Below the pieces are notes generated by a model that made no database searches, was not told where the DNA came from, and was given only the letters and a program-made list of their open reading frames with translations. Shown piece by piece: positions 7,012-16,641 of a DNA stretch of 64,000 nucleotides. Each line of letters begins with the position of its first letter. The first letter of the stretch is position 1. Both the position numbers and the translations under genes were made by a program. This DNA comes from Blautia massiliensis (ex Durand et al. 2017) (lineage in GTDB: Bacteria; Bacillota; Clostridia; Lachnospirales; Lachnospiraceae), in NCBI RefSeq assembly GCF_001487165.1, contig NZ_LN913006.1, forward strand, positions 2,390,596 through 2,454,595, given 5' to 3'.

Positions 7012-9428
7012 CAGCTTCTCAGCTCGATTCCAAGTCCGTTAAGACCATTCATGATCTTTTTCATTGCTGCGGAGATCTCGTTTTCACCAAGAGTCTTGTC
7101 ATGGGCACGGAATACCAGAGAATAAGCCATGGATTTGAAACCTTTCTCAATCTGTGCGCCCTCGTAGATATCGAACAGCTGATAACTCTCAAGAATATTT
7201 CCGCCTCTCTGATCAAAAATCTCCTCGATCTGTCCTGCGAGAACTGCATGGGGAACTACAAGGCTCAGGTCACGAGTTACAGCCGGATATTTGGCAATTC
7301 CTGTATATTTGTGGTTGAAACCAGCAAATTCCAGAACATCCAGAATGTCGATCACTGCGATATATGCTTTTTCTCCGATAGAGTAATTATCTGCAACAGC
7401 CGGATGAACCTCCCCTAAATATCCAACTACCTTACCCTCATAGATCATGTTAGCCTGTCTTCCCGGATGAAGGAATGGTTTTCCGCTGTTTGGATCGTAG
7501 GTAACCTTTTTCTTCATTCCGATCTTCTCGAAGAACTCCTCGCATACACCCTTCATATCAAAGAAATCGCCTTTTCCGTACATTCCAAGTGTAAACATGG
7601 TACGCTCATCCGGAAGCTCTGTAACCGGAAGGGACTTCGGAAGATAGATATTTCCAAGCTCGTAAAGACGAACATCTTTATTACGTCTGTTATAGTTTGT
7701 GGAAAGGGATGCCAGCATACCGTTCAGTGTGCTTGTACGCATGATACTGTAGTCCTCTCCAAGAGGATTGCTGATGGTGATGACTTTACGAAGATCACTG
7801 TCCTCAGGAATACAAAGCTTGTCAAATACCTTCGGGCTTTCGAAAGAATAGGACATTCCCTCTGAGAATCCGCAGTATTCTGCGATATCTCTTGCAACCT
7901 CCTGGATACGAAGCTTAAATGGCAGCTTACCCGTAGTAGCCTCTCCTGTAGGAAGTGTCATCGGGATCTTATCATAGCCATAGAATCTTGCAACCTCCTC
8001 TGCAACATCTGCATTACAGTGGATATCCTGACGGAATGTCGGTGCAACGATCTCGTCTGTTTTTTCATCATAAACCAGTTCTACACGTCCAAGATAATCG
8101 ATCATCTCTTCTTTTGTAAGGCTGGTTCCAAGAAGCTTGTTGATCTTCTCAGGCTCAAATTTTACTCTGGATGGCTCTCTTGTTTCGCTGCAGACATCAA
8201 CCATTCCGCCTACAACCTCACCTGCACCAAGCTCTTCCATCAGCTGGCATGCACGGTCAATTGCAGCCTGTGCATTGTTCGGGTCAAGACCCTTCTCAAA
8301 TTTACCGGATGCATCTGTACGAAGTCCGATCCTCTTGGAAGAAAGACGGATGCTGGTTCCATCGAAGCACGCCGCCTCAAAAAGAACCGTTTTTACATCG
8401 TCTGTGATCATGGAATTCTCTCCCCCCATGATACCTGCGATGCCGACAGCCTTCTCACCGTCACAGATCATCAGAACGTTCTCATCCATGATACGCTCCT
8501 GGCCATCCAGTGTGACGAATTTCTCATCTTTTCCTGCACGGCGTACAACGATCTCCTGATTTGCGATGGTATCCAGATCATATGCATGCATTGGCTGTCC
8601 AAACTCTTCCATTACATAGTTTGTGATATCAACCAGGTTGTTGATCGGGCGGATTCCATTGGAAGCCAGACATCTCTGCATCCACTTCGGGGACGGACCG
8701 ATCTTGACATTTTTTACAACTCTTGCGCAGTAACGCGGGCAAAGCTCCGGATCCTCTACAGTAACTTTTACATAATCGGAAGCTTTCTCATCATTTTCCT
8801 TAACCTCTACAACCGGCGGGCAGAATTTCTTCTGGAAGGTTGCTGCTGCCTCTCTTGCGATTCCAAGAACACCGTAGCAGTCTACACGGTTGGAAGTGAT
8901 CTCATACTCAAATACCACATCGTCAAGGCCAAGTGCTTTAACAGCGCTCTCACCCACAACTGCGTCCTCAGGGAAAATATAGATTCCGTATTCCGGCGCT
9001 TCCGGATACATTTCTCTGGTGCTTCCAAGCTCCTCGATAGAGCACACCATACCAAAGGACTCAACGCCACGGAGTTTGCCTTTTTTGATCTTGATCCCTC
9101 CGGGAGTCATTTTTCCATCATGGCCGCCTGCAACACGTCCGCCATCAAGAACAACCGGAACCTTATCTCCTTCTTTTACATTCGGAGCGCCTGTTACGAT
9201 CTGCACACTCTCAGTTCCGATGTTTACCTGGCAGATGATCAGCTTATCTGCATCCGGATGCTTCTCAATCTTATCGATCTGGCCGATCACGATCTTATCG
9301 AGATCTGCATCCAGCTCTGTAAAGCCCTCTACCTTTGTGCCTGTTAAGGTCATGGCATCTGTATATTCCTGTGCCGTTACATCCAGATCCGGCACATATG
9401 TTTTAATCCAAGATAATGAAGTATTCAT
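7011..9428 (-). CDS. pheT: Phenylalanine-tRNA ligase beta subunit
   Basis: 805 residues, full length. Domains in order: an N-terminal tRNA-binding OB fold (about 40-150, with VNIGTESVQIVTGAPNV), B3/B4 (about 210-385), B5 (about 405-475), the synthetase core (about 490-680), and a C-terminal anticodon-binding FDX-ACB domain ending FRAHDKTLGENEIS. It forms the alpha2-beta2 enzyme with PheS, charges tRNA-Phe, and edits mischarged Tyr through B3/B4. It lies 66 bases downstream of pheS; the spacer contains a degenerate copy of the dispersed repeat. Confidence 0.97.
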   Translation of the reverse strand: MNTSLSWIKTYVPDLDVTAQEYTDAMTLTGTKVEGFTELDADLDKIVIGQIDKIEKHPDADKLIICQVNIGTESVQIVTGAPNVKEGDKVPVVLDGGRVAGGHDGKMTPGGIKIKKGKLRGVESFGMVCSIEELGSTREMYPEAPEYGIYIFPEDAVVGESAVKALGLDDVVFEYEITSNRVDCYGVLGIAREAAATFQKKFCPPVVEVKENDEKASDYVKVTVEDPELCPRYCARVVKNVKIGPSPKWMQRCLASNGIRPINNLVDITNYVMEEFGQPMHAYDLDTIANQEIVVRRAGKDEKFVTLDGQERIMDENVLMICDGEKAVGIAGIMGGENSMITDDVKTVLFEAACFDGTSIRLSSKRIGLRTDASGKFEKGLDPNNAQAAIDRACQLMEELGAGEVVGGMVDVCSETREPSRVKFEPEKINKLLGTSLTKEEMIDYLGRVELVYDEKTDEIVAPTFRQDIHCNADVAEEVARFYGYDKIPMTLPTGEATTGKLPFKLRIQEVARDIAEYCGFSEGMSYSFESPKVFDKLCIPEDSDLRKVITISNPLGEDYSIMRTSTLNGMLASLSTNYNRRNKDVRLYELGNIYLPKSLPVTELPDERTMFTLGMYGKGDFFDMKGVCEEFFEKIGMKKKVTYDPNSGKPFLHPGRQANMIYEGKVVGYLGEVHPAVADNYSIGEKAYIAVIDILDVLEFAGFNHKYTGIAKYPAVTRDLSLVVPHAVLAGQIEEIFDQRGGNILESYQLFDIYEGAQIEKGFKSMAYSLVFRAHDKTLGENEISAAMKKIMNGLNGLGIELRS

Positions 9429-9494
9429 TTTGGTTGTCCCTTCTTTTTTCTATATTTACTGTCAGACGGATACTCATGATCCGTGTTCACTGTT

Positions 9495-10520
9495 TTAGAA
9501 CTGTTTCAGGAATCTGCTGTCGTTCTCATAGAGAAGACGCATATCATCGATCTCATATTTCAGAAGTGCGATACGCTCCAGACCTACACCAAAGGCAAAT
9601 CCTGTATACTCATCCGGATCGATCCCACACATACGGAGAACATTCGGATGAACCATACCACAGCCAAGAATTTCAATCCAGCCGGAACCTTTACAGAAAC
9701 GGCAGCCTTTTCCGCCGCATTTGAAGCAGGAAACATCAACCTCAGCGCTCGGCTCTGTGAACGGGAAATGATGCGGACGGAATTTGGTCTTTGTCTCCGG
9801 TCCGAACAGCTCTTTTGCAAACTCCTGAAGGGTTCCCTTAAGATCTGCAAACGTAACGTTCTTATCAATAACAAGGCCCTCGATCTGATGGAAGGAAGGT
9901 GAATGTGTTGCATCTACCTCGTCAGAACGGAATACACGACCAGGTGCGATCATACGGATCGGAAGCTTGCCTTTTTCCATCTCACGTGCCTGCACCGGTG
10001 ATGTCTGGGAACGGAGCAGAATGGAATCATTGATAAAGAATGTATCCTGCTCATCTCTTGCCGGATGATCCTCCGGAATATTCAGCTTTGTAAAGTTGTA
10101 GTCCGCATACTCAACCTCCGGACCTTCCACAACCTCATAGCCCATTCCGATGAAAATACGCTCAACCTCTTCCAGAGCAATAGTATTCGGATGGCGATGA
10201 CCGATCTTCGCTTTCTTTGCAGGAAGTGTTACATCGATCACTTCTGCCTTCATTTTTTCCTCACGGACCTTCTCCTCGAAATCCTTTTTGGAGGCTTCCA
10301 GAAGTTCTTCGATCTTAGCTCTTGTCTCATTGACAAGCTGTCCAACCTTCGGACGTTCTTCCGGAGCAACATCCTTCATACCTTTTAAGATTGCAGTAAG
10401 CTCACCTTTTTTTCCAAGATATGCAACACGCACATCATTCAGCTTATCCAGGCCCTCGGATTCCTCGATCCGTTTTCTGGCATTTTCAGCCAGTTCCTGA
10501 AGTCTTTCTTTCATATCCAT
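9495..10520 (-). CDS. pheS: Phenylalanine-tRNA ligase alpha subunit
   Basis: 341 residues. An N-terminal coiled coil (about 1-85) that contacts tRNA precedes the class II catalytic core. Seen motifs are motif 2 around [19 protein letters not shown], the Cys-rich [16 protein letters not shown] and motif 3 [14 protein letters not shown]. The catalytic subunit of the PheST tetramer in the cytoplasm. First gene after the Phe T-box leader, so expression should rise when uncharged tRNA-Phe accumulates. Confidence 0.97.
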   Translation of the reverse strand: MDMKERLQELAENARKRIEESEGLDKLNDVRVAYLGKKGELTAILKGMKDVAPEERPKVGQLVNETRAKIEELLEASKKDFEEKVREEKMKAEVIDVTLPAKKAKIGHRHPNTIALEEVERIFIGMGYEVVEGPEVEYADYNFTKLNIPEDHPARDEQDTFFINDSILLRSQTSPVQAREMEKGKLPIRMIAPGRVFRSDEVDATHSPSFHQIEGLVIDKNVTFADLKGTLQEFAKELFGPETKTKFRPHHFPFTEPSAEVDVSCFKCGGKGCRFCKGSGWIEILGCGMVHPNVLRMCGIDPDEYTGFAFGVGLERIALLKYEIDDMRLLYENDSRFLKQF

Positions 10521-10582
10521 GGTCTATTTCTCCTTTAATTAAAATGATCAAATGATCCGCCGCCCACCCCGAAGATCCAGAT

Positions 10583-10834
10583 ATGGGCAATAAAAAACCG
10601 TCCCTCATAAAAGGGACGGAATATCCGCGGTACCACCCAGTTTCCCATGAAAAGATCACGGGCACCTCTTGTCTGCTTAACGCGCAGCTTACGTCATCTC
10701 CTACTGTTACTTCAGAGAGGAAGCTCCGGTGGGAAATTCAAGAACCATCTGAACCCGGGGAAGCTTACAGCCGGTGACTTCCCTTCTCTGCGAGAAAATG
10801 ATCCTCTATAAACACCTTCACAGCTTTTCTGTCT
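10583..10834 (-). promoter_or_regulatory. T-box leader of pheST
   Basis: The minus strand carries the T-box core GGGTGGTACCGCGG (10625-10638), which pairs with the tRNA acceptor end, followed by a GC-rich terminator (CCGTCCC/GGGACGG, about 10595-10618) with six T residues. A stem I region lies upstream, with GAATTTCCCACCGGAGC in the specifier loop. Aligning it with the leuA T-box in this window puts the specifier at TTC (10733-10735), a Phe codon. Uncharged tRNA-Phe should stabilise the antiterminator. Confidence 0.92.
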
Positions 10835-10840
10835 TTTAAT

Positions 10841-10869
10841 ACTATGCCACAAGGTCTGCCTTCTGTCAA
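10841..10869 (-). promoter_or_regulatory. Promoter of the pheST leader
   Basis: TTGACA (10864-10869) and CATAGT (10841-10846) with 17-base spacing lie just before the T-box stem I. Confidence 0.6.
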
Positions 10870-10877
10870 GCGCAAAG

Positions 10878-11771
10878 TCAGGATTCTTTGGAACTGTTTT
10901 TTTCATTTTCTTTCTTGGAAAGAAGTGTTTTTACAGATCTCTGGGCCTTTCGGAATTCATTTTCGAAGTAGGCATTGATCTCCGCCCCGTAAAGAAGCAG
11001 GTTCATACACACATACAGCCACAGCATTACCATGATCAGCGCAGTCAGACTTCCGTACATATTTCCAAAACTCGGAAAAAATTCAAAATACAGGGAAAAT
11101 CCATAGGAAAATATCATCCATGCCACTGCGATCATAAATGCACCCGGAAGCTGGCTTTTAAAGGTTGCCTTTCGGTTTGGAAGCACTTTATAAAGGACCA
11201 GAAACACTGCAAACAGCACGGCAAATACAAGCAATGTCCTGGCCCCTATAACCTTGGCCAGCAGTCTCCCGAGAATCGGAATGGTTCTCTGTGCAGCTAC
11301 TTGGATTCGATTACCAAGAACCAGGACCAGAAGAGTGACAATGATCGCCAGCACAAACAACAGCATATAAAAAACCGAATAGATTCGGGTCATCAGCCAG
11401 TTTCGGGTTTCCTTTACATGATAAATGGTATTTAAGCCATTGGTGATCGCCTGCATTCCCTTTCCGGACGCCCAGAGCGCCATCAACGCAGACAACGGCA
11501 CGATGGCTGTACTTCTTTTGTATACTTCTACCACAATGCTCAGCACAAAGGTCTGCAGATTTCCGGGCACAAACCCGATGATGGCATCCCTGACAACATT
11601 ATAGCTTAACGGTGTATAACGGATCAGCGTTGTAAGAAACAGTATAAACGGGATAAAAGACATGATCAGAAAATACGCTGCCTGGGCCGCATATGCACTG
11701 ACATGATCTCCGTTTGCCCTGCGCACAAATCCCAGCATGAGCTGGATTATATTTTTCTTTTCCTCGTCCAT
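10878..11771 (-). CDS. YihY/BrkB family membrane protein
   Basis: 297 residues from the ATG at 11771, which has GGGAGGT five bases upstream; a longer in-frame start at 11816 would overlap the upstream gene and lacks a ribosome site. Six hydrophobic segments and motifs such as SAYAAQAAYFLIMSFIPF near the N-terminus and GSLTALIMVMLWLYVCMNLL near the C-terminus place it in the YihY/BrkB (UPF0761) family. The family was once called ribonuclease BN by mistake; its function is unsettled. Probably co-transcribed with the acetyltransferase 25 bases upstream. Confidence 0.85.
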   Translation of the reverse strand: MDEEKKNIIQLMLGFVRRANGDHVSAYAAQAAYFLIMSFIPFILFLTTLIRYTPLSYNVVRDAIIGFVPGNLQTFVLSIVVEVYKRSTAIVPLSALMALWASGKGMQAITNGLNTIYHVKETRNWLMTRIYSVFYMLLFVLAIIVTLLVLVLGNRIQVAAQRTIPILGRLLAKVIGARTLLVFAVLFAVFLVLYKVLPNRKATFKSQLPGAFMIAVAWMIFSYGFSLYFEFFPSFGNMYGSLTALIMVMLWLYVCMNLLLYGAEINAYFENEFRKAQRSVKTLLSKKENEKNSSKES

Positions 11772-11796
11772 GCTGACCTCCCTCAGGTTTCTTTTT

Positions 11797-12384
11797 TCAC
11801 CAGGAAAAACGTTCAAATCCGATCTTATCCTGGATTTCCGGAAAAAGCTTTACTTCCGGCTGCAGGCTCTTATGTTCGCCTATCATCTTTTCCATCCATA
11901 CCATATTATACCAGCGGTTAAACTTATAGCCGCATCTGTGGAACTCTCCCACACGCTTATAGCCGAAATGCTTATGAAAATCCACACTGGCACTGGTCAG
12001 GTATTCATCATCTTTTGGTGCAACTGCAATGCAGGCGTTCAGGTTCAGAATTCCCATCTCTGCAAGAAGACTCTCCAAGGCTCGATAGAGTCTGCCTCCT
12101 GCACCGCTGCCCCGCCGGTCATGTCTCACATAAACAGACATCTCCGCACACCAGCCATAAGCAGCCCTCGGGTGAAACGCCGAACCATAGGCATATCCCA
12201 GGATCTCTCCGTTCTCTTCTGCCACAATATACGGATATTTCACCTTTATATCATGGATTCGCTGCGTAAACTCTTCTATGGAAGGTGTTTCGTATTCAAA
12301 TGTGATCGCAGTTTTTTCTACGTAGTAGGAATAAATCTCTAAAAGTGTTGCTGCATCTCTCTCTTCTGCCACACGTATCTGCAT
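11797..12384 (-). CDS. GNAT N-acetyltransferase, phosphinothricin acetyltransferase-like
   Basis: 195 residues. The pattern IRVAEERDAATLLEIYSYYVE at the N-terminus, an IVAEENGEILGYAYGSAF beta-bulge region and the acetyl-CoA loop RHDRRGSGAGGRLYRALE are typical of Pat/YncA-type GNAT enzymes, as is the later HKHFGYKRVGEFHRCGYKF. Such enzymes acetylate amino groups of small amino-acid analogues or related compounds using acetyl-CoA; the natural substrate is unknown. First gene of a two-gene unit with the YihY/BrkB gene. Confidence 0.85.
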   Translation of the reverse strand: MQIRVAEERDAATLLEIYSYYVEKTAITFEYETPSIEEFTQRIHDIKVKYPYIVAEENGEILGYAYGSAFHPRAAYGWCAEMSVYVRHDRRGSGAGGRLYRALESLLAEMGILNLNACIAVAPKDDEYLTSASVDFHKHFGYKRVGEFHRCGYKFNRWYNMVWMEKMIGEHKSLQPEVKLFPEIQDKIGFERFSW

Positions 12385-12419
12385 TGCCTTCTCGCACCTC
12401 TTTTATTTCTGTTTATCTG

Positions 12420-13478
12420 TTATTTCACAAAAAAACGGTAAACCGTTTCGGAGCTGTACTCTTCACCGGGAAGCAGGATCGGAGAATGGAAATCCTCTAC
12501 ATTGACTGCATTTGGCTCCACCTGTGTCTCCAGGCAGAATCCATAACGTTCATGATAAATATGACCGTTCTTTCCCTTCTCATCCTTAACAAAATTGCCT
12601 GCATAGAACTGCACACACGGGCAATCGGAGGAAACCTCCATACCGATACCGGATTCCCTGCAGTATGCAGTAGCGATCGAACGGACATTGCCCTTTGCAT
12701 AATTATCGGTTACATAGTTATGGTCATAACCGCCTGTAAACTTCAGCTGTTCAAAGTCCGCCTCAATGTCTCTGCCGATCGGTTTGGAAACATTGAAATC
12801 CATCGGCGTTCCCGCCACCGGTGCATATTCACCGGTAGGAATGGACTGGCTGTCTTTTACCGGAGTAAAATACTTCGCATGAATACATACTTCCTGGTCA
12901 AGCACATCTCCGCTGCCTTCTCCGTTCAGATTAAAATAAGAATGGTTGGTCATATTGGCAACGGTAGCTGCATCAGAGCGTCCTCTGTAAAAAATCTTCA
13001 GTTCGTTTTCCTCTGTGAATTCATATTTCACAACAATGGAAAATTCTCCCGGAAATCCGTTCTCTCCATCCGGACTGATGCGGAAGAAATCCACGCTGTT
13101 CTTCTCCTGGGAAATTTCTTTTACTTCCCACAGCTTTTTCTCAAAACCATCCGGACCGCTGTGAAGATTGTTGTGATTCTCATTCTCTGCAAGAACCACT
13201 TCTTTATCATCAATAAAAAATCTGGAATTCTCGATACGGTTTCCACTTCTTCCAATGATCGCACCGAAAAAGCATCCATTAATCTCATATCCCCGGATAT
13301 CGTCATATCCAAGGACCACATCCTTCAGATCTCCCTTCTTATCCGGAACACATATCTTCACCAGGATCGCACCATACTGAAGCACTTCAGCATAGGCACC
13401 TTTTTTATTCTCAAGATGATAGATTTTTACTTCTTCCCCTGTAGGAAGTGTCCCAAATTTCCTTTCAGAAACACTCAT
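12420..13478 (-). CDS. galM: Galactose mutarotase (aldose 1-epimerase)
   Basis: 352 residues, normal length. Motifs include the GRSGNRIENSRF substrate loop, the catalytic His in NMTNHSYFNLNGEG, GYDHNYV, and the distal Glu in GFCLETQ. The enzyme interconverts alpha and beta anomers of galactose or related aldoses in the cytoplasm. It stands alone, away from other galactose genes, 20-odd bases downstream of the terminator of the 6S-like RNA. Confidence 0.93.
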   Translation of the reverse strand: MSVSERKFGTLPTGEEVKIYHLENKKGAYAEVLQYGAILVKICVPDKKGDLKDVVLGYDDIRGYEINGCFFGAIIGRSGNRIENSRFFIDDKEVVLAENENHNNLHSGPDGFEKKLWEVKEISQEKNSVDFFRISPDGENGFPGEFSIVVKYEFTEENELKIFYRGRSDAATVANMTNHSYFNLNGEGSGDVLDQEVCIHAKYFTPVKDSQSIPTGEYAPVAGTPMDFNVSKPIGRDIEADFEQLKFTGGYDHNYVTDNYAKGNVRSIATAYCRESGIGMEVSSDCPCVQFYAGNFVKDEKGKNGHIYHERYGFCLETQVEPNAVNVEDFHSPILLPGEEYSSETVYRFFVK

Positions 13479-13499
13479 GCTGTAATTCCTCCCATATAT

Positions 13500-13724
13500 G
13501 AAAAAAGAGCCACTAACCGGCTCTATGTCTTTAACCGATTAATCCCGGGATGCCGTTCCCTTATTTTTGACGCCTAGCAGATGCTAGGTGGGTATCCTCA
13601 ACAGTGTCTTCTGCCTACCACGACGTGAGGTCTGACATCCAACCTGCGATTTTGGATTCCCAAAATGTCAATGTAGGTTCAAAAAGAAAAGGGGGATCGA
13701 ACATTCCAGGATTCGGTTTTCGTT
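13500..13724 (-). ncRNA. ssrS: Probable 6S RNA
   Basis: A stand-alone transcription unit with a strong promoter and a terminator (GAGCC/GGCTC with six T residues, 13501-13524) but no ORF. The 5' part (AACCGAATCC, GGAATGTTCG) pairs with the 3' part (GAACGGCATCC, GGGAT, TCGGTT) to close a long rod with a large central bubble. The pair ATGTTCG and CGGCAT is the same as in the closing stem of E. coli 6S RNA. Length of about 220 nt fits. 6S RNA binds housekeeping RNA polymerase in stationary phase. The identity is inferred from hand folding. Confidence 0.7.
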
Positions 13725-13730
13725 GTTTTT

Positions 13731-13759
13731 ATTATAAACCAGTATTTGTGCTTTTTCAA
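13731..13759 (-). promoter_or_regulatory. Promoter of the 6S-like RNA
   Basis: TTGAAA (13754-13759), 17-base spacer, TATAAT (13731-13736) on the minus strand. Confidence 0.8.
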
Positions 13760-13797
13760 CAGAAAATACATTTTCTTACTGATTTTATTATCAATTA

Positions 13798-15288
13798 TTA
13801 TTTGATCTTAAGGATATCCTTTACTGCTGCCGGCATATCCACTGCATCTACCACCCTGTCATGAAGAACCGGAGCAGTACGGATTTCTTCAACTGCACGT
13901 GGAACAGGTACTCCGGAAAGCGCACTTAATGCATCTACAAGGCCAAAATCATCCAGATCTTTATGCTCCTCACCAAGTGCTTCCATAACACTTCTTGTGA
14001 ATTTATACGGACTTGCAGTAGAGGCGATCACTGTCGGAAGATGATCCGCTGTCTCACTTACATACTTCTTATATACGCCGGCTGCAACTGCAGTATGCGT
14101 ATCGATCACATAATTGCTGTTTTTGTAGATATCACTGATGGCCTGTGCAGTCTCATCTTCACTGCAGAAATTACCATAAAAATCAACAAGCTGTGCTTTC
14201 ATATCGTCAGTAATGGTATATTCGCCGCCCTCACTTAAGGATTTCATAAGCTCTGCACATTTTTCAGCATTTTCTCCGGTAAGACGATAGATCAGTCTTT
14301 CCAGATTGCTGGAGATCAGGATATCCATGGAAGGAGATGTCGTAAGGATGAAATCTCTCTTTCTGTCATAGGTTCCTGTGCGGAAGAAATCATAAAGAAC
14401 ACGGTTCTCATTCGATGCACAGATCAGCTTGTGGATCGGAAGTCCCATCTGTTTCGCATAGTATGCTGCAAGGATATTTCCGAAGTTTCCGGTAGGAACT
14501 ACCACATTGATCTCCTGTCCGTCTTTGATCCTGCCGTCGCGTACCAGTGATGCGTAGGCATATACATAATATACAATCTGAGGAACAAGACGACCGATGT
14601 TGATAGAGTTTGCAGAAGAAAACTGGAAGCCTGCCTGATCCAGCTCTGCTGCCAGCTCATGATCATTGAACATCTTCTTAACTGCAGTCTGGGCATCATC
14701 AAAGTTACCGGTAATACCTACCACATAAGTGTTGGCACCCTTCTGAGTTACCATCTGTTTCTCCTGGATCGGGCTGACACCATGCTTCGGATAAAATACA
14801 ATGATCTTCGTTCCCGGCACATCTGCAAAGCCTGCCATGGCAGCTTTACCGGTATCTCCTGATGTTGCGGTAAGGATCACGATCTCATTCTTAACATTAT
14901 TCTTCTTCGCTGCAGTTGTCATCAGATGCGGAAGAATGGAAAGTGCCATATCCTTAAATGCAATGGTCGCGCCATGGAACAGTTCCAGGAAATATGCCCC
15001 ATCCGCTTCATGAAGAGGCGCGATCTTTTCTGTATCAAATTTGCTGTCGTATGCTTTGTTGATACAGTTCTTAAGCTCATCCTCGGTAAAATCTGTAAGG
15101 AAACGGCTCATTACCTCATATGCTGTCTCCTGGTAGGTCATCTGTGCCAGCTTGTCCATTGGTACATCCAGCTGTGGAATGCTTTCAGGCACGAACAGTC
15201 CGCCGTCCTCAGAAAGGCCCTTAAGTATGGCCATAGACGCTGTAACTGCCTGCTCTTTTCCTCTGGTGCTCTTGTACAATACCTGCAT
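13798..15288 (-). CDS. threonine synthase thrC: Threonine synthase
   Basis: 496 residues, the long type common in clostridia. The PLP lysine lies in HGATIAFKDMALS; a TSGDTGKAAMAG phosphate loop and the PTGNFGNILAAYYAKQMGLP region follow. The enzyme converts O-phosphohomoserine to threonine in the cytoplasm. It is a single gene here, without hom or thrB. A probable extended -10 (TGCTATAAT, -10 at 15342-15347) lies about 55 bases upstream of the start. Confidence 0.95.
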   Translation of the reverse strand: MQVLYKSTRGKEQAVTASMAILKGLSEDGGLFVPESIPQLDVPMDKLAQMTYQETAYEVMSRFLTDFTEDELKNCINKAYDSKFDTEKIAPLHEADGAYFLELFHGATIAFKDMALSILPHLMTTAAKKNNVKNEIVILTATSGDTGKAAMAGFADVPGTKIIVFYPKHGVSPIQEKQMVTQKGANTYVVGITGNFDDAQTAVKKMFNDHELAAELDQAGFQFSSANSINIGRLVPQIVYYVYAYASLVRDGRIKDGQEINVVVPTGNFGNILAAYYAKQMGLPIHKLICASNENRVLYDFFRTGTYDRKRDFILTTSPSMDILISSNLERLIYRLTGENAEKCAELMKSLSEGGEYTITDDMKAQLVDFYGNFCSEDETAQAISDIYKNSNYVIDTHTAVAAGVYKKYVSETADHLPTVIASTASPYKFTRSVMEALGEEHKDLDDFGLVDALSALSGVPVPRAVEEIRTAPVLHDRVVDAVDMPAAVKDILKIK

Positions 15289-15441
15289 TGGTGTTCCGCC
15301 TTTCTATTGTAAGATATTCGTTTTCTTTTCAACGTTATCACATTATAGCATGGAATTATGGAAAATGCCACCACTTTTAAAAAAGAATCTGTCTTGCCCA
15401 ATCCCACCCTGAGATCAGACAGATATTCACAGCTTTCGGAT

Positions 15442-15480
15442 AAAAAGAAACCGCCGGTCTGTTTCTGCCGGCGGTTGGTT
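15442..15480 (-). terminator. Terminator of the SleB-type hydrolase gene
   Basis: A GC-rich stem AACCGCCGG/CCGGCGGTT with a short loop (about 15449-15476), followed on the minus strand by TTTCTTTTT. Confidence 0.85.
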
Positions 15481-15504
15481 CCTTCTGTACTGCATCAGTT
15501 CTTC

Positions 15505-16338
15505 CTATTTATATGTATAAAATTCATGGACCCCGTATTTAAAGAGCCTCTTCAGGTCCTTTTCAAACCATTTCACATTATGTTCCTCTGCTGCAGATTT
15601 CTGGATAAAGAACAGTGCACCTTCAGAATAATCAGTACCCTTCAGCGCCTGCTTGACCGCTTCCCTTGTTTCATCGGAAACTGCAACTTCATTGATCCTG
15701 CCATCATAGGTCGGTGAAAACTGCGGAACGCCGTCACTGTTATCCCAGACAACCTCTGTCACCGTATTCGGAAAATCTTCGCTTTTTACACGGTTCATGA
15801 TGACGTTAGCCACCAGAACACGGCCCTTGATATCTTCACTTCCTGCTTCTGCCTCCACGATCCTCAGAAGTGTATCATAGTCTTCATCTGACATCAGTGT
15901 GGGATTTTCTGCCAGTGTGATCGACCTTGCATCAAGTTCATTTACTTTGTTTTCCATAGAGGAGCTTACATTAAGATCTGCAGCAGTATTGGTTACTTTC
16001 TGTACTCTCTGGCCTACGATCACCTGCTCACAGGAACTTCCGATCCTTGTAACCGTACTTCCGGATAATGGTGTATCCGTAACTCCTGAAACCACACCTG
16101 CGATCCCGGTAGGAACAGCAACCTCTTCATAGGGAGAGCTCTCTCCTCCATCTGAAGCTGCATAAACCCTGCCTCCCTCACTTTCTGCAAATGTCCTTGT
16201 CCCCAGAGAAATAACCATCGCCAAAACTGCACATAATGTCAGCACTGCAAAACTGCGCGCGGAATTTCCTCCGGTTTTTCCATTTCTACGTTCATCCTGG
16301 ACTCCGTCAGTCTCACGTAAATCTTTCTCAACTTTCAT
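15505..16338 (-). CDS. SleB-type cell-wall hydrolase (Hydrolase_2), membrane-anchored or secreted
   Basis: 277 residues. A basic N-terminus and one hydrophobic segment (about 30-50) indicate export. After a low-complexity linker, the C-terminal domain (about 150-277) shows LLRIVEAEAGSEDIKGRV, VANVIMNRV and PQFSPTYDGRI, the pattern of the SleB/CwlJ Hydrolase_2 domain, with the catalytic Glu in EAEA. Family members are lytic enzymes for spore cortex or vegetative wall. It has its own near-consensus promoter and terminator, so it is monocistronic. Confidence 0.85.
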   Translation of the reverse strand: MKVEKDLRETDGVQDERRNGKTGGNSARSFAVLTLCAVLAMVISLGTRTFAESEGGRVYAASDGGESSPYEEVAVPTGIAGVVSGVTDTPLSGSTVTRIGSSCEQVIVGQRVQKVTNTAADLNVSSSMENKVNELDARSITLAENPTLMSDEDYDTLLRIVEAEAGSEDIKGRVLVANVIMNRVKSEDFPNTVTEVVWDNSDGVPQFSPTYDGRINEVAVSDETREAVKQALKGTDYSEGALFFIQKSAAEEHNVKWFEKDLKRLFKYGVHEFYTYK

Positions 16339-16485
16339 AATCTCATTCCTTGCGTTTCATTTTCTGTAACAGCCCATAATCCTCCGATGCGACATCACAG
16401 CCCCCATTATCATCGCTTCCCGGATAAATACGGATCATTACGATTTCCTTTACATGTTTGTAACATTTTTGTAATGTATGGGAAA

Positions 16486-16514
16486 ATTATATTTAATAAT
16501 ATTGAATATGTCAA
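16486..16514 (-). promoter_or_regulatory. Consensus promoter of the SleB-type gene
   Basis: TTGACA (16509-16514), 17-base spacer and TATAAT (16486-16491). Downstream of the -10 is an inverted-repeat-like CATTACAAAAATGTTAC that could be an operator. Confidence 0.85.
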
Positions 16515-16556
16515 GCTTTTTCCCGTATTTAACGCTTCAACGGCGGTATTTGTGTT

Positions 16557-16620
16557 TTATCCACACCTTATCCACATGTATTCCACATAAAATCCACATA
16601 AAATCGCAGAGTTATCCACA
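16557..16620 (+). promoter_or_regulatory. DnaA-box cluster
   Basis: Three perfect 9-mer DnaA boxes TTATCCACA lie in the same orientation at 16557-16565, 16568-16576 and 16612-16620. Two degenerate copies (TATTCCACA, AAATCCACA) lie between them. No dnaA, dnaN or other origin gene is near, so this is an ectopic cluster that may titrate DnaA or let it regulate the adjacent hydrolase promoter about 43 bases away. Confidence 0.7.
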
Positions 16621-16641
16621 CTCATGCCATATTTCATTTCA

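Noticed and set aside
8019-9347. A 442-codon frame opposite pheT
   Set aside because: It is the antisense shadow of a conserved synthetase gene, with Cys- and His-rich nonsense composition.
12345-13577. A 410-codon frame opposite galM
   Set aside because: Antisense to a well-supported galM; no ribosome site or family.
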